From positions 1 to 64,000 of the forward strand of contig SVFZ01000022.1 of assembly GCA_015056585.1 (NCBI GenBank): a DNA stretch of 64,000 bases, read 5' to 3'. The translations under genes and the position numbers were made by a program. This DNA comes from Butyrivibrio sp. (lineage in GTDB: Bacteria > Bacillota > Clostridia > Lachnospirales > Lachnospiraceae). Of this stretch, positions 26,038 to 37,156 are shown one piece after another (position 1 is the stretch's first letter; every line of letters begins with the position of its first letter). Below the pieces are notes generated by a model. That model searched no databases. It worked only from the letters and a program-made list of their open reading frames with translations, and had not been told where the DNA came from.

Positions 26038-26919
26038 TTATTTTGGAAAGTTTATAAATCCCTGCATCCAGATATTTCCCTTAAATCTTCTTCCTACAGC
26101 AGGCTCTCCCAAAAGATCTGCTTCATTTATGCAGACATCAAATTCGAGATCGTTACAATTAATTCTCATTATGTGCACTGCTTCAGAAGTTAAATTATTT
26201 ATTACTCTTCTGCATTCACTTATTTCCCCAAGAACTGAATAGTGATCGCACTCAACCCCATAGGGCATAAAGTACGAATCCACAAGGCTGTAAACATCTT
26301 GCTTTCTGATTTTTTTGGAAATACTGGTATAAAGATCCATGTCATCAAGAGTAAGTGATTCGATTGCTGTTTCATCACCTTTTCTTGCATTGTTAATGAG
26401 CTTATTTCGATAGTTTGTCTTTTTCTTGGCTACCTCTTTTTCCTCTTCGGTCTTAGCAATTGGCATCAGTATCTGGCCTTTAGTTGAAAGAGCTGAAAGA
26501 CTTAGGGTAGTTCCCCTTATAGGAAATTTAGCCTCGTTCTCGTATTTAATATACGGGATCATGTTCTGCAGATAATAGATTAAAGTAACACCGATTCTTG
26601 GTTCATTGCAGACTCCTGCATATGATACAGTGGCTGCATGTCTTTCAACATTTAGATCTTCTTCTGTACTAATACCTGAAGGAATAAGATAAGGATAATA
26701 ATATTCATATATGAATTTATCATCATCATCAAATTCCCCGCAAACTGCCAGTCCTATGTCATCAGCAAAGTCTCTTTCGAAAACAGCAACTATTCCGTCT
26801 TCAACCGTAGTGACATAGGATCTTCTGGTAGCAAGCTGTATACTGTTGGTGATCAGCGCAGTTAATTCCTTTTTCTCTTTTATCTTGGAAAAACCTACTG
26901 CTCTCAAGAACTTATGCAA
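26038..26919 (-). CDS. Uncharacterised protein, DUF3881-like
   Basis: About 293 residues, no membrane segment. The start MHKFLRAVGFS and blocks such as DDKFIYEYYYPYL, GVTLIYYLQN, FPIRGTTLSLSALSTKGQILMPI and ECRRVINNLTSE recall the DUF3881 family, largely confined to Lachnospiraceae; family naming is from memory. Function unknown. Initiation is uncertain: GTG 26931, TTG 26925 and TTG 26919 are in frame, and AGAGGTGA suits TTG 26919 best. It lies 16 bp downstream of serS, suggesting co-transcription. Confidence 0.75.
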   Translation of the reverse strand: MHKFLRAVGFSKIKEKKELTALITNSIQLATRRSYVTTVEDGIVAVFERDFADDIGLAVCGEFDDDDKFIYEYYYPYLIPSGISTEEDLNVERHAATVSYAGVCNEPRIGVTLIYYLQNMIPYIKYENEAKFPIRGTTLSLSALSTKGQILMPIAKTEEEKEVAKKKTNYRNKLINNARKGDETAIESLTLDDMDLYTSISKKIRKQDVYSLVDSYFMPYGVECDHYSVLGEISECRRVINNLTSEAVHIMRINCNDLEFDVCINEADLLGEPAVGRRFKGNIWMQGFINFPK

Positions 26920-26946
26920 CGCCAACTTCACCTCTCTTTTACTGTA

Positions 26947-28239
26947 TTATGCCTTAGCCTTTGGAATAAGGACTTCTTTTCCTCCCATATATGGGCGAAG
27001 AACCTCAGGAATTCTTACACTTCCGTCAGCCTGAAGGTTGTTCTCGAGGAAAGCAATAAGCATTCTTGGAGGAGCAACAACGGTATTATTAAGTGTATGA
27101 GCAAGATAATTTCCATCCTTACCCTTAATTCTGATCTTAAGTCTTCTTGCCTGTGCATCTCCAAGATTTGAGCAGCTTCCAACTTCAAAGTACTTCTTCT
27201 GTCTTGGTGACCAGGCTTCAACGTCACATGACTTGCACTTAAGATCTGCAAGGTCTCCGGAGCAGCACTCAAGAGTTCTTACAGGAATATCCATAGATCT
27301 GAAAAGATCTACAGTATTCTTCCAGAGTTTGTCATACCATGTCTTGGAATCTTCGGGTTTGCAGATAACAACCATCTCCTGTTTCTCAAACTGGTGAATT
27401 CTGTAAACACCTCTTTCCTCGATACCATGAGCACCTTTCTCTTTTCTAAAGCAAGGTGAATAGCTGGTAAGAGTCTTAGGCATTTCTTCCTCTGGAATGA
27501 TCTGGTCGATAAATTTACCGATCATGGAATGTTCACTTGTTCCGATAAGGTAAAGATCCTCTCCTTCAATCTTGTACATCATTGCTTCCATTTCAGGAAA
27601 GCTCATAACACCTGCAACAACATTTCCATGAATCATGAAAGGCGGAACACAATATGTAAATTCTCTGTCGATCATGAAATCTCTTGCATAAGAGATAACT
27701 GCAGAATGGAGTCTTGCAATGTCACCCATAAGATAGTAGAAACCATTTCCTGCTACTCTTCTTGCAGCGTCAAGATCAATACCGTCAAAACTCTCCATTA
27801 TATCTGTGTGATAAGGTATTTCAAAATCTGGAACTTTAGGCTCACCGAACCTCTCAATCTCAACGTTCTCTGAATCATCCTTACCAACAGGTACTGAGTC
27901 ATCGATGATCTGTGGAATTATCATCATCTTGTTTGTGACTTCTTCATCGAGCTTTTTCTGATTTTCCTCAAGCTCTTCAAGTCTTTTTGCTTCTTTTGCT
28001 ACCTCATCCTTAAGGGCCATGGCCTCATCTTTTTTGCCCTGAGCCATAAGTCCACCGATTTCTTTTGAAATCTTATTCTTGTGAGCTCTGATCTCATCAG
28101 CTTCCTGCTGATTAGAACGTCTCTGCTCATCCAGCTTGATCACTTCATCTACAAGAGGAAGTTTCTCATCCTGGAACTTCTTTTTAATGTTTTCTCTTAC
28201 TACATCCGGATTTTCACGTAAAAACTTAATGTCGATCAT
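26947..28239 (-). CDS. serS: Seryl-tRNA synthetase
   Basis: 430 residues, class II synthetase charging tRNA-Ser. The N-terminal helical arm (about 27-105, Lys/Glu-rich coiled coil) grips the long variable arm; motif 2 FRKEKGAHGIEERGVYRIHQF and a motif 3 region ending MLIAFLENN are intact. ATG 28239 is chosen because GGAGGAG lies eight bases upstream and MIDIKFLRENPDVV is the conserved beginning; the frame itself is open to 28254. Confidence 0.97.
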   Translation of the reverse strand: MIDIKFLRENPDVVRENIKKKFQDEKLPLVDEVIKLDEQRRSNQQEADEIRAHKNKISKEIGGLMAQGKKDEAMALKDEVAKEAKRLEELEENQKKLDEEVTNKMMIIPQIIDDSVPVGKDDSENVEIERFGEPKVPDFEIPYHTDIMESFDGIDLDAARRVAGNGFYYLMGDIARLHSAVISYARDFMIDREFTYCVPPFMIHGNVVAGVMSFPEMEAMMYKIEGEDLYLIGTSEHSMIGKFIDQIIPEEEMPKTLTSYSPCFRKEKGAHGIEERGVYRIHQFEKQEMVVICKPEDSKTWYDKLWKNTVDLFRSMDIPVRTLECCSGDLADLKCKSCDVEAWSPRQKKYFEVGSCSNLGDAQARRLKIRIKGKDGNYLAHTLNNTVVAPPRMLIAFLENNLQADGSVRIPEVLRPYMGGKEVLIPKAKA

Positions 28240-28289
28240 TTCGATCTCCTCCAAAATATATTTTATAAAATTTAATTTAAAACATTTTA

Positions 28290-28811
28290 TTATCTGTTTA
28301 CGCTTGCAAGTGCTTTATCCAATGCTCTTTTTTCGTCCTTGCTTAGCTCAACATCAGAAACCCCACCATTTATTGCTTTAGAATATGAATAGTTCATTCC
28401 ATCAGTATTATGAACAGAATTCATAAGGAATCCATTATCATTTTCATCCAGCATACACAGAGCAAAACTTAGTTTTCCACCAGTCTGACTGAAAGCATCG
28501 TATTTTTCCAAGCCGATTTTTTGAAAAGAATGATTAAGTCGCTTATTTATATCTATTATATCTTTCCTGTTCTTCTCATTCTCGCTTCTGATCATACGAT
28601 TGTCATGAAACAATCCCACTATTTCATCTTCAAGTGATTCTGCTTCTTTTCCCTGCATGAACTTGTTATATTTTTTCTCAAGTTTTTTTAACTTATTTCC
28701 CTGAACTACTAATAGAACAAAAGCAACTACTAGTAGTACCAACAGAACAATAAAAATAATTGCAGGATCAATTCCTGATAGTCCTATAGCACTAAAGATT
28801 CCGCTATTCAT
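28290..28811 (-). CDS. DUF4446 family membrane-anchored protein
   Basis: 173 residues. One N-terminal membrane helix (about 14-39), a helical coiled segment (40-100), then the conserved block KYDAFSQTGGKLSFALCMLDENDNGFLMNSV with YSKAINGG and LSKDEKRAL near the end, as I recall for DUF4446. Genes of this family often follow parB, as here (35 bp), hinting at a link with chromosome segregation or cell envelope, but function is unknown. Confidence 0.78.
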   Translation of the reverse strand: MNSGIFSAIGLSGIDPAIIFIVLLVLLVVAFVLLVVQGNKLKKLEKKYNKFMQGKEAESLEDEIVGLFHDNRMIRSENEKNRKDIIDINKRLNHSFQKIGLEKYDAFSQTGGKLSFALCMLDENDNGFLMNSVHNTDGMNYSYSKAINGGVSDVELSKDEKRALDKALASVNR

Positions 28812-28846
28812 TTATTCTCCCCGCCTTTTATATACTTTTTTCAATA

Positions 28847-29740
28847 TCACTCTTTGCAGAGTCTGTTAATTATCTTCTCAAGATCATCATTATTATAAAA
28901 TTCAATTTGGATTAGTCCAACGCCTTCTCCCTTTGATGATATCTCGACTTTTGTTCCCAGAGCCTGCTTACATTTTTCAGATACTTCTGCATATACGGCT
29001 TCAACGCTGGCATTTGTTTTAGAAACTTTTTTCTTTGGTGTCTTTCCAAGATTTTTTACAAGTTTTTCTGTCTCTCTGACACTAAGATTCTCATCTACAA
29101 TTTTCTGAGCCAGTTCTTCCTGAGTATTTTCATTCTCTATGGAAATAAGTGCTCTTGCATGTCCGGCAGTAATAAGTTCCTGAACTACCATTTCCTGAAC
29201 CTTTTTGCAGAGCTTTAACAGTCTTAAAGAATTGGTTACATATACTCTGCTCTTTGAAACTATTGCTGCCAATTGATCCTGTGTATATGAATATGCATCG
29301 ATAAGCTGCTTGAATGCAAATGCCTCATCTATTGAATTGATATCTTCTCTCTGCAAGTTATCAATAATTGATAGCTCAGCTATTTCTTCATCCGATAACT
29401 CTTTAATTATTACAGGAACTTCTTTGAGACCAATCTTCCTTGCTGCTCGCCATCTTCTTTCCCCGGCAACGATCATGTAATTGCCATCTCTTTTTGTTAC
29501 GATCAGAGGATTGATCATGCCATGCTGTTTAATTGAATCTGCCAGCTCCAAAAGAGCATCCTCATCAAAATTCTTTCTTGGCTGATTCTTATTAGGGACA
29601 ATTTCGGTGATTTTTAGATTTACTATTTTTCCCTCAATATGCTTTTCTTCAATTTTAGATTCTTTTGTTGTACTTGTTTTTGCCGGAATCAGGGAATCAA
29701 GTCCTTTTCCCAATCCTCTCTTAGCATTCTTTACTGCCAT
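28847..29740 (-). CDS. parB: Chromosome partitioning protein ParB (Spo0J)
   Basis: 297 residues. Binds parS, hydrolyses CTP to slide and loads condensin. N-terminal disorder is followed by IVPNKNQPRKNFDE, the CTP/ParA interface GERRWRAARKIG and a helix-turn-helix (QDQLAAIVSKSRVYVTNSLRLL), with a C-terminal dimer domain. Two perfect parS sites lie about 1 kb upstream. Preceded by parA (43 bp) in the same unit. Confidence 0.96.
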   Translation of the reverse strand: MAVKNAKRGLGKGLDSLIPAKTSTTKESKIEEKHIEGKIVNLKITEIVPNKNQPRKNFDEDALLELADSIKQHGMINPLIVTKRDGNYMIVAGERRWRAARKIGLKEVPVIIKELSDEEIAELSIIDNLQREDINSIDEAFAFKQLIDAYSYTQDQLAAIVSKSRVYVTNSLRLLKLCKKVQEMVVQELITAGHARALISIENENTQEELAQKIVDENLSVRETEKLVKNLGKTPKKKVSKTNASVEAVYAEVSEKCKQALGTKVEISSKGEGVGLIQIEFYNNDDLEKIINRLCKE

Positions 29741-29783
29741 ACTTCCTCCACAACAGTTTCATTTTTTATATTTTGAATTTGAA

Positions 29784-30551
29784 TTAATCAAATCTTCTGG
29801 CTATTACTTCATCCGCAAGAAGTCTGTATGCTTCTGCGCCGGCTGACTTGGGTTCATATATATTTATCGGCATACCATAACTTGGTGCCTCTGCCAGTCT
29901 TATATTTCTCGGAATAATTGTCTTATACACATTTTCATCAATGTGCTCTTTGACATTTTCCACAACCTGAAGTGAAAGATTCGTTCTGGAGTCAAACATT
30001 GTGAAGACAACACCTTCCATCTCCAGTTCAGAATTTAATCTTTCTTTTACAAGATTAACTGTATGCACCAACTGTCCAAGACCTTCAAGTGCATAATATT
30101 CACACTGGATAGGAACCAGTACAGTATTTGCTGTTGTCATAGCATTAACAGTTAACATACTTAATGATGGAGGACAATCTATTATTATAAAATCATAATT
30201 ATCCTTTACACTACTTATCGCTTCTCTAAGAATATATTCTTTCTGATCTGCGTCAATTAATTCTATCTCTACAGCAGCAAGATTTACATTTGATGGAATT
30301 ATATCCAGATTGTCAAAGACATTTTCATGTATAGATTCATTAATGTCGCACTCGCCTATCATTAATTCATAAATAGTATTTTCCAGGTTTTGTTTATCAA
30401 GTCCAAGTCCACTTGTTGTATTACCTTGTGGATCTGTATCTATTACTAAAACCTTTTTTCCTTTTTCAGCTAAGGCAGCTGATAGATTAATTGAAGTGGT
30501 AGTCTTCCCTACTCCACCTTTCTGATTAGCAATTGCAATTACTCTTCCCAT
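29784..30551 (-). CDS. parA: Chromosome partitioning ATPase ParA (Soj)
   Basis: 255 residues. Deviant Walker [14 protein letters not shown] (residues 11-23), Walker A' DTDPQGN and Walker [11 protein letters not shown] are intact. It binds DNA as an ATP dimer and works with ParB; in Firmicutes it also modulates DnaA. ATG start with GGAGGAGAG. The origin is about 8 kb away. Confidence 0.97.
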   Translation of the reverse strand: MGRVIAIANQKGGVGKTTTSINLSAALAEKGKKVLVIDTDPQGNTTSGLGLDKQNLENTIYELMIGECDINESIHENVFDNLDIIPSNVNLAAVEIELIDADQKEYILREAISSVKDNYDFIIIDCPPSLSMLTVNAMTTANTVLVPIQCEYYALEGLGQLVHTVNLVKERLNSELEMEGVVFTMFDSRTNLSLQVVENVKEHIDENVYKTIIPRNIRLAEAPSYGMPINIYEPKSAGAEAYRLLADEVIARRFD

Positions 30552-30744
30552 CTCTCCTCCATATTTTCAAAGCACTAATATGATTTTAGCACAAATTTGA
30601 TTTATATTTTATAGATTCATTAATTTTCTGGATAATCTACTGCTAAAAAACAATATATTGTGTCTTTAATTGTATCCATATTTAAAACAATTATATTTAA
30701 ATTATTATGTTTCACGATTTTAAACACTATATTTTGTATTTCAA

Positions 30745-30760
30745 TGTTTCACGTGAAACA
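30745..30760. promoter_or_regulatory. parS site 1
   Basis: TGTTTCACGTGAAACA, an exact match to the canonical 16-bp ParB-binding palindrome. Confidence 0.97.
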
Positions 30761-30793
30761 ATTTTTTGTAGCAAATACAAATTAAAAAATTAA

Positions 30794-30809
30794 TGTTTCA
30801 CGTGAAACA
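30794..30809. promoter_or_regulatory. parS site 2
   Basis: Second exact TGTTTCACGTGAAACA, 49 bp from the first. A degenerate half site (TGTTTCACG) is at 30708-30716. The 293-bp gap between parA and rsmG holds nothing else obvious. Confidence 0.97.
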
Positions 30810-30844
30810 TTTATATATATAAAATCAAATGAACACAAGATATA

Positions 30845-31585
30845 TTATTTAAGAGGCTGCTTTGATGGAACGCCAGCTTTTCTAGGATACTTTTTGGAGG
30901 TAGGTTCAATTTTATCAACAATACAGATAGTCCTTTGTACCTCACTATCAGGAAGAACAAAATCAAAACTGGAAGAAAGTTTTCCTCCTAACAAATGTAT
31001 AGCACCTTTAGCTTCTAATAACTCATCAGATGCTTTTTCACTTTTATATGCAATAAACTTTCCGCCAACTTTTACATACGGAAGGCAATACTCTGAAAGT
31101 GTAGACATATTAGCAACAGCTCTGGATACAACTATGTCAAAAGATTCTCTTAAAGAACCTTCTTTCTTTGTCGCATATTCTTCTGCTCTTCCATGCAGAG
31201 TTGTAATACTGCCCTTCTCATTTAAATTCAATTTATCTATAACTTCATTAAGAAATTTCAATCTCTTATTAAGAGAATCAAACAAGGTAACATGTAGCTC
31301 AGGAAAAACAATTTTTAGAGGAACGCCGGGAAATCCGGCTCCTGTTCCAATATCAATTAAAGAATAATTCGAAGCAGAAAAATCAAAATATTTGCATGAT
31401 GAAATACTATCGACAAAATGTAATTTACAAGCTTCATCAAAATCTGTTATTGCTGTAAGATTCATAAAGCTATTCCATCTGATCAAAAGATCATAATATG
31501 TATTAAACTGATTCAGTTGGTAATCAGATAAGCTAATACCAAACTCAGAAAAATCTTTAATCATTTGATCAAACTTATTTATCAT
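30845..31585 (-). CDS. rsmG: 16S rRNA (guanine-N7)-methyltransferase
   Basis: 246 residues. Methylates G527 of 16S rRNA. SAM-binding [13 protein letters not shown], the preceding HFVDSI and the late block VVSRAVANM are characteristic. The frame continues upstream into hydrophobic codons that belong to the end of mnmG; AGAGGAAA directs initiation at ATG 31585, giving an 11-bp overlap with mnmG and translational coupling. Confidence 0.95.
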   Translation of the reverse strand: MINKFDQMIKDFSEFGISLSDYQLNQFNTYYDLLIRWNSFMNLTAITDFDEACKLHFVDSISSCKYFDFSASNYSLIDIGTGAGFPGVPLKIVFPELHVTLFDSLNKRLKFLNEVIDKLNLNEKGSITTLHGRAEEYATKKEGSLRESFDIVVSRAVANMSTLSEYCLPYVKVGGKFIAYKSEKASDELLEAKGAIHLLGGKLSSSFDFVLPDSEVQRTICIVDKIEPTSKKYPRKAGVPSKQPLK

Positions 31586-33503
31586 TATTTTTTCCTCTAT
31601 ATAAAGAATCAAGATAAATGACAAGTACAGAAATATCAGCAGGATTAACTCCACCAATTCTTGATGCCTGACCTACATTTATTGGTCTAAACTTTTTAAG
31701 TTTTTGTCTTGCCTCTAATCGAAGACTGGATACATCATCATAATCTATATCAGAAGGAATTATCTTCTTCTCAATCTTCTTAAACTGCTCAACCTGTCTT
31801 TGCTGTCTATTAATGTATCCTTCATATCTAATAGTAATCTCAACCTGCTCAGTAACACTTTCAGGTAGTTGTTCCCTTTCAGGATCTATAGGAGCTAGTT
31901 TTTCATAAGAAAACTCAGGTCTGCAAATAAGCTCAGCAAGAGATGTAGCAGTCTTGAGAGATGAACTACCATTATCTTCCATAAATTTCTGAATTTTGCT
32001 GTTAGCACCTACAACAGTATTTTTAAGACGATCAACTTCTTTATTGATCAGGTCAATTTTCTTTTGAAGTTCTTCATATTTTTCATCACTGATAAGACCA
32101 ACATCATGACCTTTTTTACGTAGTCTAATATCTGCATTATCCTGACGAAGTAAAAGTCTGTACTCAGCCCTTGAGGTCATCATCCTGTAAGGCTCAAGAT
32201 TTTCCTTAGTAACAAGATCATCGATAAGTACGCCTATATATCCCTCAGATCTGTCTATATATAAATAATCTTTTCCTAAAATCTGCATTGCAACATTAAT
32301 ACCTGCATATAAACCTTGAGCTGCTGCTTCTTCATAACCGCTGCTTCCGTTAAACTGACCGGCACTAAAAAGACCGTGAATCTTCTTAATCTCAAGAGTA
32401 GGATATAATTGTCCCGGACACAAACAATCATATTCGATAGCATATGCATTTTTAACAATTCTGCAATTTTCCAATCCTGGAACAGTTCTGTACATAGCAA
32501 TCTGAACATCTTCAGGAAGTGAAGAAGACATACCATCTATATACATTTCATTTGTAAAAGTTCCTTCCGGTTCAACAAAAACCTGATGACGATCATGATC
32601 AGGAAATTTTACAACTTTATCTTCTATTGAAGGACAATACCTAGGACCAATGCCTTCAATAATACCGGCATAAATAGGTGATCTATCAATGTTTTTTCGT
32701 ATTATTTCATGTGTTTTTTCATTTGTATATGTTAGCCAGCATGAAACCTGCTCTTTTTGAACATCTTTAGGATCTGTATCAAAAGAAAACGGAATAACAG
32801 GCGTATCTCCAAACTGCTCAGACATTTTAGAATAATCAATGGTACTTCCATCCATTCTGGCAGGAGTTCCTGTTTTAAATCTTCTAAGTTCGATTCCTGC
32901 TTTAATAAGAGAGTCTGATAAAAGATTTGATGGCTGAAGTCCGTTAGGTCCACTATAGGTAATAGCTTCACCAGTTAAGCATCTGCTTTTAAGATAAGTA
33001 CCTGTACACAAAATAACAGCTTTTGCTTCATACACAATTCCGGAAAAAATCTTTACACCGATAATGTTATTAAGATACGAATTTTTCTTAAGATCATCAT
33101 CCGCCTCATCATAAAGAATTTCAGAAACCTCTGCCTGCTTGATAAAAAGATGTTCCTGAGACTCAAGAACTTTACGCATGGATTTTGAATACTCCATCTT
33201 ATCAGCCTGACATCTCAAAGAATGAACAGCAGGTCCTTTTGAGGTATTAAGCATCTTGGATTGAAGAAATGTCTTATCAATATTTTTACCCATTTCTCCG
33301 CCGAGTGCATCTATTTCTCTGACAAGATGACCCTTTGAAGATCCTCCTATATGAGGATTGCATGGCATAAAAGCAATATTGTCAGCACTCATAGTAAAAA
33401 TAACTGTTTCAAGTCCAAGCCTGGCACAAGCAAGCGCAGCTTCACAACCTGCATGACCGGCACCTATAACAGCAACATCAAATTTTTCTCTAACATCTAT
33501 CAT
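31575..33503 (-). CDS. mnmG: tRNA uridine-5-carboxymethylaminomethyl modification enzyme MnmG
   Basis: 642 residues, full length. FAD-binding Rossmann motif [14 protein letters not shown] at the N-terminus, [11 protein letters not shown] and the redox-associated CPSIEDK region. With MnmE it installs the wobble-U34 side chain of several tRNAs using FAD and methylenetetrahydrofolate. It follows mnmE by 2 bp. Confidence 0.97.
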   Translation of the reverse strand: MIDVREKFDVAVIGAGHAGCEAALACARLGLETVIFTMSADNIAFMPCNPHIGGSSKGHLVREIDALGGEMGKNIDKTFLQSKMLNTSKGPAVHSLRCQADKMEYSKSMRKVLESQEHLFIKQAEVSEILYDEADDDLKKNSYLNNIIGVKIFSGIVYEAKAVILCTGTYLKSRCLTGEAITYSGPNGLQPSNLLSDSLIKAGIELRRFKTGTPARMDGSTIDYSKMSEQFGDTPVIPFSFDTDPKDVQKEQVSCWLTYTNEKTHEIIRKNIDRSPIYAGIIEGIGPRYCPSIEDKVVKFPDHDRHQVFVEPEGTFTNEMYIDGMSSSLPEDVQIAMYRTVPGLENCRIVKNAYAIEYDCLCPGQLYPTLEIKKIHGLFSAGQFNGSSGYEEAAAQGLYAGINVAMQILGKDYLYIDRSEGYIGVLIDDLVTKENLEPYRMMTSRAEYRLLLRQDNADIRLRKKGHDVGLISDEKYEELQKKIDLINKEVDRLKNTVVGANSKIQKFMEDNGSSSLKTATSLAELICRPEFSYEKLAPIDPEREQLPESVTEQVEITIRYEGYINRQQRQVEQFKKIEKKIIPSDIDYDDVSSLRLEARQKLKKFRPINVGQASRIGGVNPADISVLVIYLDSLYRGKNNDK

Positions 33504-33505
33504 AA

Positions 33506-34939
33506 TTATTTTCCCATACAGAATTTTGAGAAAATCTCTTCAACAAGATCATCTCCTATCTGTTCACCAATAATTTCTCCAAGCTTTGCATAACTTTCAG
33601 TAAGATCAACAGTATAAAAATCTTCAGAAAGGTTTTTATCAATACTATCAATAACCAGTTTCAGACTTTCAAGTGATTGATTAAGTAAATCCTTATGTCT
33701 TACATTAGTAACATATATCTCCTGCTTTGGTACTATGTCACCATTTAAAAAGAGTTTCGTCACCGATTCTTTTAATTCTTCAATACCAACACCATTAAGC
33801 ATTGAAGTTCTGATAACAGGAACTTCATTTTCGGTAACAGAAGATATAAGTTCTGAAATATGATGATCATTAACTATGATGTTTTCTGAAAGATCATCTT
33901 TATTTAAAAGAACAATAGTCTTCTTATTTTTACATAATGAAACTATTTCCTTATCTTCATCATCAATAGCTGCTGTAGAATCTAAAATATAAAGAACAAG
34001 ATCAGCTTCCTGAATTTTCGACTTTGCTTTATCAACACCTATCTTTTCTATAATATCCTCGGTATTTCTGATACCTGCAGTGTCAATAACATGTAAGATA
34101 ATATCTCCAAGCCTTACAGTCTCTTCTATAATATCCCTTGTTGTTCCGGCAATATCAGTAACAATAGCTCTCTCATTTCCTGTAAGCATATTTAAAAGAG
34201 ATGACTTACCGGCATTTGGCTTTCCAACAATTACAGTCTTAATGCCATCTTTTCTGATAAGACCTTCATCTGCAGTGTCAATAAGACTTTGCATTTCCAA
34301 GATAATAGGCTTTAAAGTCTCTTTGAGTCTTTCAGGAAATCCGGTAAGATCATAGTTTTCAGGATCATCAAGTGCAGATTCTATAAATGCCATCTGATAA
34401 AGTATTTTTTCACGGAAAGATTTGATCTTGTTATACATCTTTCCCTGTAGCTGGTTTTTTGAGCTCTCCAAGGCAAAATTGTTCTGAGCACTGATCACAT
34501 CCATTATAGCTTCTGCTTTAGTCAGATCAATTCTTCCATTTAAAAAAGCACGTTTAGTAAATTCACCGGGTTCAGCAAGTCTACATCCATTTTTTAACAA
34601 AAGTTGAAGAATCATGTTCATAACAAGCATTCCACCATGGGAATTAATCTCTATCACATCTTCTTTTGTATAACTGTGAGGAGCTTTCATATAGGAAATC
34701 ATGACCTCATCAACAATCTGATCATCTTCATCTTTAGAATCATCACAAATATATCCGTAAACAATACTGTTTGGTTTATGTGACTTAAGATTGTGCATCA
34801 TTTTTGATGAACAATATATTTTATCGCAAATATCCAAAGCATCATTACCGCTGACTCTGATTATACCAATCCCGGCATCAGACATCGCAGTTGCAATAGC
34901 ACATATTGTATCATTATTATAATTATTTAATACACCCAT
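33506..34939 (-). CDS. mnmE: tRNA modification GTPase MnmE
   Basis: 477 residues. N-terminal folate-binding domain ([22 protein letters not shown]), central helical domain, inserted G domain with [20 protein letters not shown] and LNKDD, and C-terminal FCMGK, the catalytic Cys motif. Partner of MnmG. ATG start; ribosome binding site weak. The unit mnmE-mnmG-rsmG begins after the terminator of jag. Confidence 0.97.
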   Translation of the reverse strand: MGVLNNYNNDTICAIATAMSDAGIGIIRVSGNDALDICDKIYCSSKMMHNLKSHKPNSIVYGYICDDSKDEDDQIVDEVMISYMKAPHSYTKEDVIEINSHGGMLVMNMILQLLLKNGCRLAEPGEFTKRAFLNGRIDLTKAEAIMDVISAQNNFALESSKNQLQGKMYNKIKSFREKILYQMAFIESALDDPENYDLTGFPERLKETLKPIILEMQSLIDTADEGLIRKDGIKTVIVGKPNAGKSSLLNMLTGNERAIVTDIAGTTRDIIEETVRLGDIILHVIDTAGIRNTEDIIEKIGVDKAKSKIQEADLVLYILDSTAAIDDEDKEIVSLCKNKKTIVLLNKDDLSENIIVNDHHISELISSVTENEVPVIRTSMLNGVGIEELKESVTKLFLNGDIVPKQEIYVTNVRHKDLLNQSLESLKLVIDSIDKNLSEDFYTVDLTESYAKLGEIIGEQIGDDLVEEIFSKFCMGK

Positions 34940-35010
34940 CTCTTTACCCTAAATAAACGTAAAAGCATCAACTTGTGAAAAATATTATAATGTAGAAAGT
35001 CACATAATTA

Positions 35011-35037
35011 AACCCCTCAAGCTATACTCAAGGGGTT
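35011..35037 (-). terminator. Hairpin after jag
   Basis: AACCCCT and AGGGGTT form a stem with a 2x2 internal mismatch before two more pairs. Only a short T stretch follows on the minus strand, so readthrough into mnmE is possible. Confidence 0.6.
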
Positions 35038-35045
35038 AATCAATC

Positions 35046-35798
35046 TTATTTTTTAAGAGTAACTACAACTCTTCTGAAAGGTTCATCACCTTCACTGTGC
35101 GTTGTAACATATCTGTCATTCTGAAGAGCTGAATGAATGATACGTCTCTCATAAGGATTCATAGGTTCCAAAGCAACAGACTGTCTTGTCTTTCTAACCT
35201 TATATGAAATGTTCTTGGCAAGATTTTCCAGAGTTGCTTTTCTTCTTTCTCTGTAATTTTCAGTATCAACTTTTACATGAACATATTCATCACAGTCTCT
35301 GTTAACAACAAGAGAAATAAGGTACTGAAGAGAATCAAGTGTCTGACCTCTCTTACCAATAAGGACACCCATTTCAGCTCCACTGAGTTCAACATCAAGA
35401 ACATTATCTGAAGCATTGAACTTGGAATCAACATTTACTTCCATATTCATTGCTCCAAATACATCCTTAAGAAAATCGTTAGCTTTTTTAATGCATTCAT
35501 CAGCATTAATATTTGATGGAGCCTTAACAGCCTTTACCTGTTCGTTTGTTTCTGATTTTACTTCCTTTTTGGTTTCCTTAACTACCTCTTTTACAGGCTC
35601 TTTTTTCTCAATAGTTTCATTTGTTTCTTCCTTAACTCTGGCCTTAATAATCGCGGGCTTTGCATTAATACCGAGAAAACCTGCTGAACCTGCTGAAACA
35701 ACTTCATATTCAAGCCTGTCGCTTGTAACCATTAAAGCTTCACATGCTTCTGTTATAGCATCATCTACATTTTTTGCAGTAAATTCCTTAAATTCCAT
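35046..35798 (-). CDS. jag: RNA-binding protein Jag (KhpB)
   Basis: 250 residues: Jag_N domain (1-50), Glu/Lys-rich linker (about 55-105), KH domain with GVLIGKRGQTLDSLQYL, and a C-terminal R3H domain (RKTRQSVALEPMNPYERRIIHSAL). A cytoplasmic RNA chaperone implicated in cell elongation and division in Firmicutes; partner KhpA is not in the window. Standard position after yidC. Confidence 0.94.
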   Translation of the reverse strand: MEFKEFTAKNVDDAITEACEALMVTSDRLEYEVVSAGSAGFLGINAKPAIIKARVKEETNETIEKKEPVKEVVKETKKEVKSETNEQVKAVKAPSNINADECIKKANDFLKDVFGAMNMEVNVDSKFNASDNVLDVELSGAEMGVLIGKRGQTLDSLQYLISLVVNRDCDEYVHVKVDTENYRERRKATLENLAKNISYKVRKTRQSVALEPMNPYERRIIHSALQNDRYVTTHSEGDEPFRRVVVTLKK

Positions 35799-35822
35799 CT
35801 CAACCTCCCAAAAGAAAAAGAA

Positions 35823-37136
35823 TTACTCTTTATTAATATTCTCATTAAAATCTTTTACCATGTTCGCTCTTGCAAGAAGTGAATCCTTACGAATGTTATT
35901 ATCTTCATAGATTTTACGTGAATGAGAGACTTTGGCATCCATGTCAGTACTTGAAACAGGTGAATTTTTTGCAATGCTGCTAATATTCCTTGTAGACATA
36001 TTTGCATACATGTTCATCTGTGGAGATGTTTTCATTTTCTCCATTTTCTCTTTGTACTTCTCAGTATTTCTAGCAATCTCCGCATCAATATCTGTATTGT
36101 CAATGTGCTTATTGATAACAATCTGCTGAATAGATCTGATAACAGCACCAGCAATCCAGTAAAGACCCATACCTGCAGGAAGACTTAAACAGAAAATCGC
36201 TGACATAATAGGCATCATGATATTCATAGTCTTCATTGACTGCTGCATCTGAGCTGCCGGATCATCTTTATCAACCTTACCGTTATTGGAATCTTCGGGC
36301 TGAGGCATAAGTTTTGTATTGATCCACTGTGTAAATGCTGCAAGGAAAGGAACTGCCAATCCACCTATAAGAAGAAGAAACTGCTTATTTGAAAAAGCTG
36401 TCTGTATCATATACATAGGACTGTCACCTATGTTAAGACCAAGAAAAGAATTGAATCTGTTTAAAGCATTGTGAGTAAGATCAATTGAAGATGAAAGGTT
36501 TCCAAATTTCTCGGAAAGACTTGTCCAATCAGCACTTGAAAATTTATTAAGAACATCTATAAATGTGTTCTCAACATAAGTAGCATCTCCGGCAATAAAC
36601 TGTTCATTCTTGAACTGGGAACTATAAGCAGCTGCACTTTTTAAAGTCTGTAAGAAATCAGAAGCACCCTCTGTACCACGAAGTTCTGAAACCAATGGAT
36701 AGAAAGAATTTCTGATAATCTTAACATAAGCCGGCATTGAATAAATAACACGATAAAGAGCAAAAAGAATAGGCATCTGAATAATAAGCTGAAGACAGCT
36801 GCCTGTCTGAGATACACCATACTTGGCATAAAGCTCTTTAATTTCTGCTTGCATAGCAAGCATTGAATCATTATCCTTCTTACCCTTATATTTCTCCTGA
36901 ATAGCTTTAAGTTCAGGACTCATCTTAGACTGAAGTTTGGAAAACTTCTGCTGCTTGTATGTTAATGGAAGAAGACAAAGATAAATAACGATTGTAAAAA
37001 TAATGATTGCAAGACCAATATTAGGAATACCAATAGCATTAAGAACATTGAATATTCCATTCATAAGATGACCCAATAGCCAAGCTACAGGACCAACAAT
37101 TTTCCCATTATATGGGGTCAACAAAACTCCTAACAA
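35823..37136 (-). CDS. yidC: Membrane protein insertase YidC
   Basis: 437 residues, about five membrane helices. Conserved core: LGLAIIIFTIVIYL-type helix, the coiled hairpin (SKLQSKMSPELKAIQEKYKGK), MPILFALYRVIYSMP, and late FCLSLPAGMGLYWIAGAVIRSIQQI. C-terminal tail basic, able to contact ribosomes. TTG start seven bases after AGGAGG; a second TTG at 37124 after TAGGAG is possible. No lipoprotein signal, unlike B. subtilis SpoIIIJ. Confidence 0.93.
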   Translation of the reverse strand: MLGVLLTPYNGKIVGPVAWLLGHLMNGIFNVLNAIGIPNIGLAIIIFTIVIYLCLLPLTYKQQKFSKLQSKMSPELKAIQEKYKGKKDNDSMLAMQAEIKELYAKYGVSQTGSCLQLIIQMPILFALYRVIYSMPAYVKIIRNSFYPLVSELRGTEGASDFLQTLKSAAAYSSQFKNEQFIAGDATYVENTFIDVLNKFSSADWTSLSEKFGNLSSSIDLTHNALNRFNSFLGLNIGDSPMYMIQTAFSNKQFLLLIGGLAVPFLAAFTQWINTKLMPQPEDSNNGKVDKDDPAAQMQQSMKTMNIMMPIMSAIFCLSLPAGMGLYWIAGAVIRSIQQIVINKHIDNTDIDAEIARNTEKYKEKMEKMKTSPQMNMYANMSTRNISSIAKNSPVSSTDMDAKVSHSRKIYEDNNIRKDSLLARANMVKDFNENINKE

Positions 37137-37156
37137 ATTTTACCTCCTCTAATAGT

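Noticed and set aside
28240-28289. Possible T-box before serS
   Set aside because: The gap is only about 50 bases and has no T-box core or terminator.
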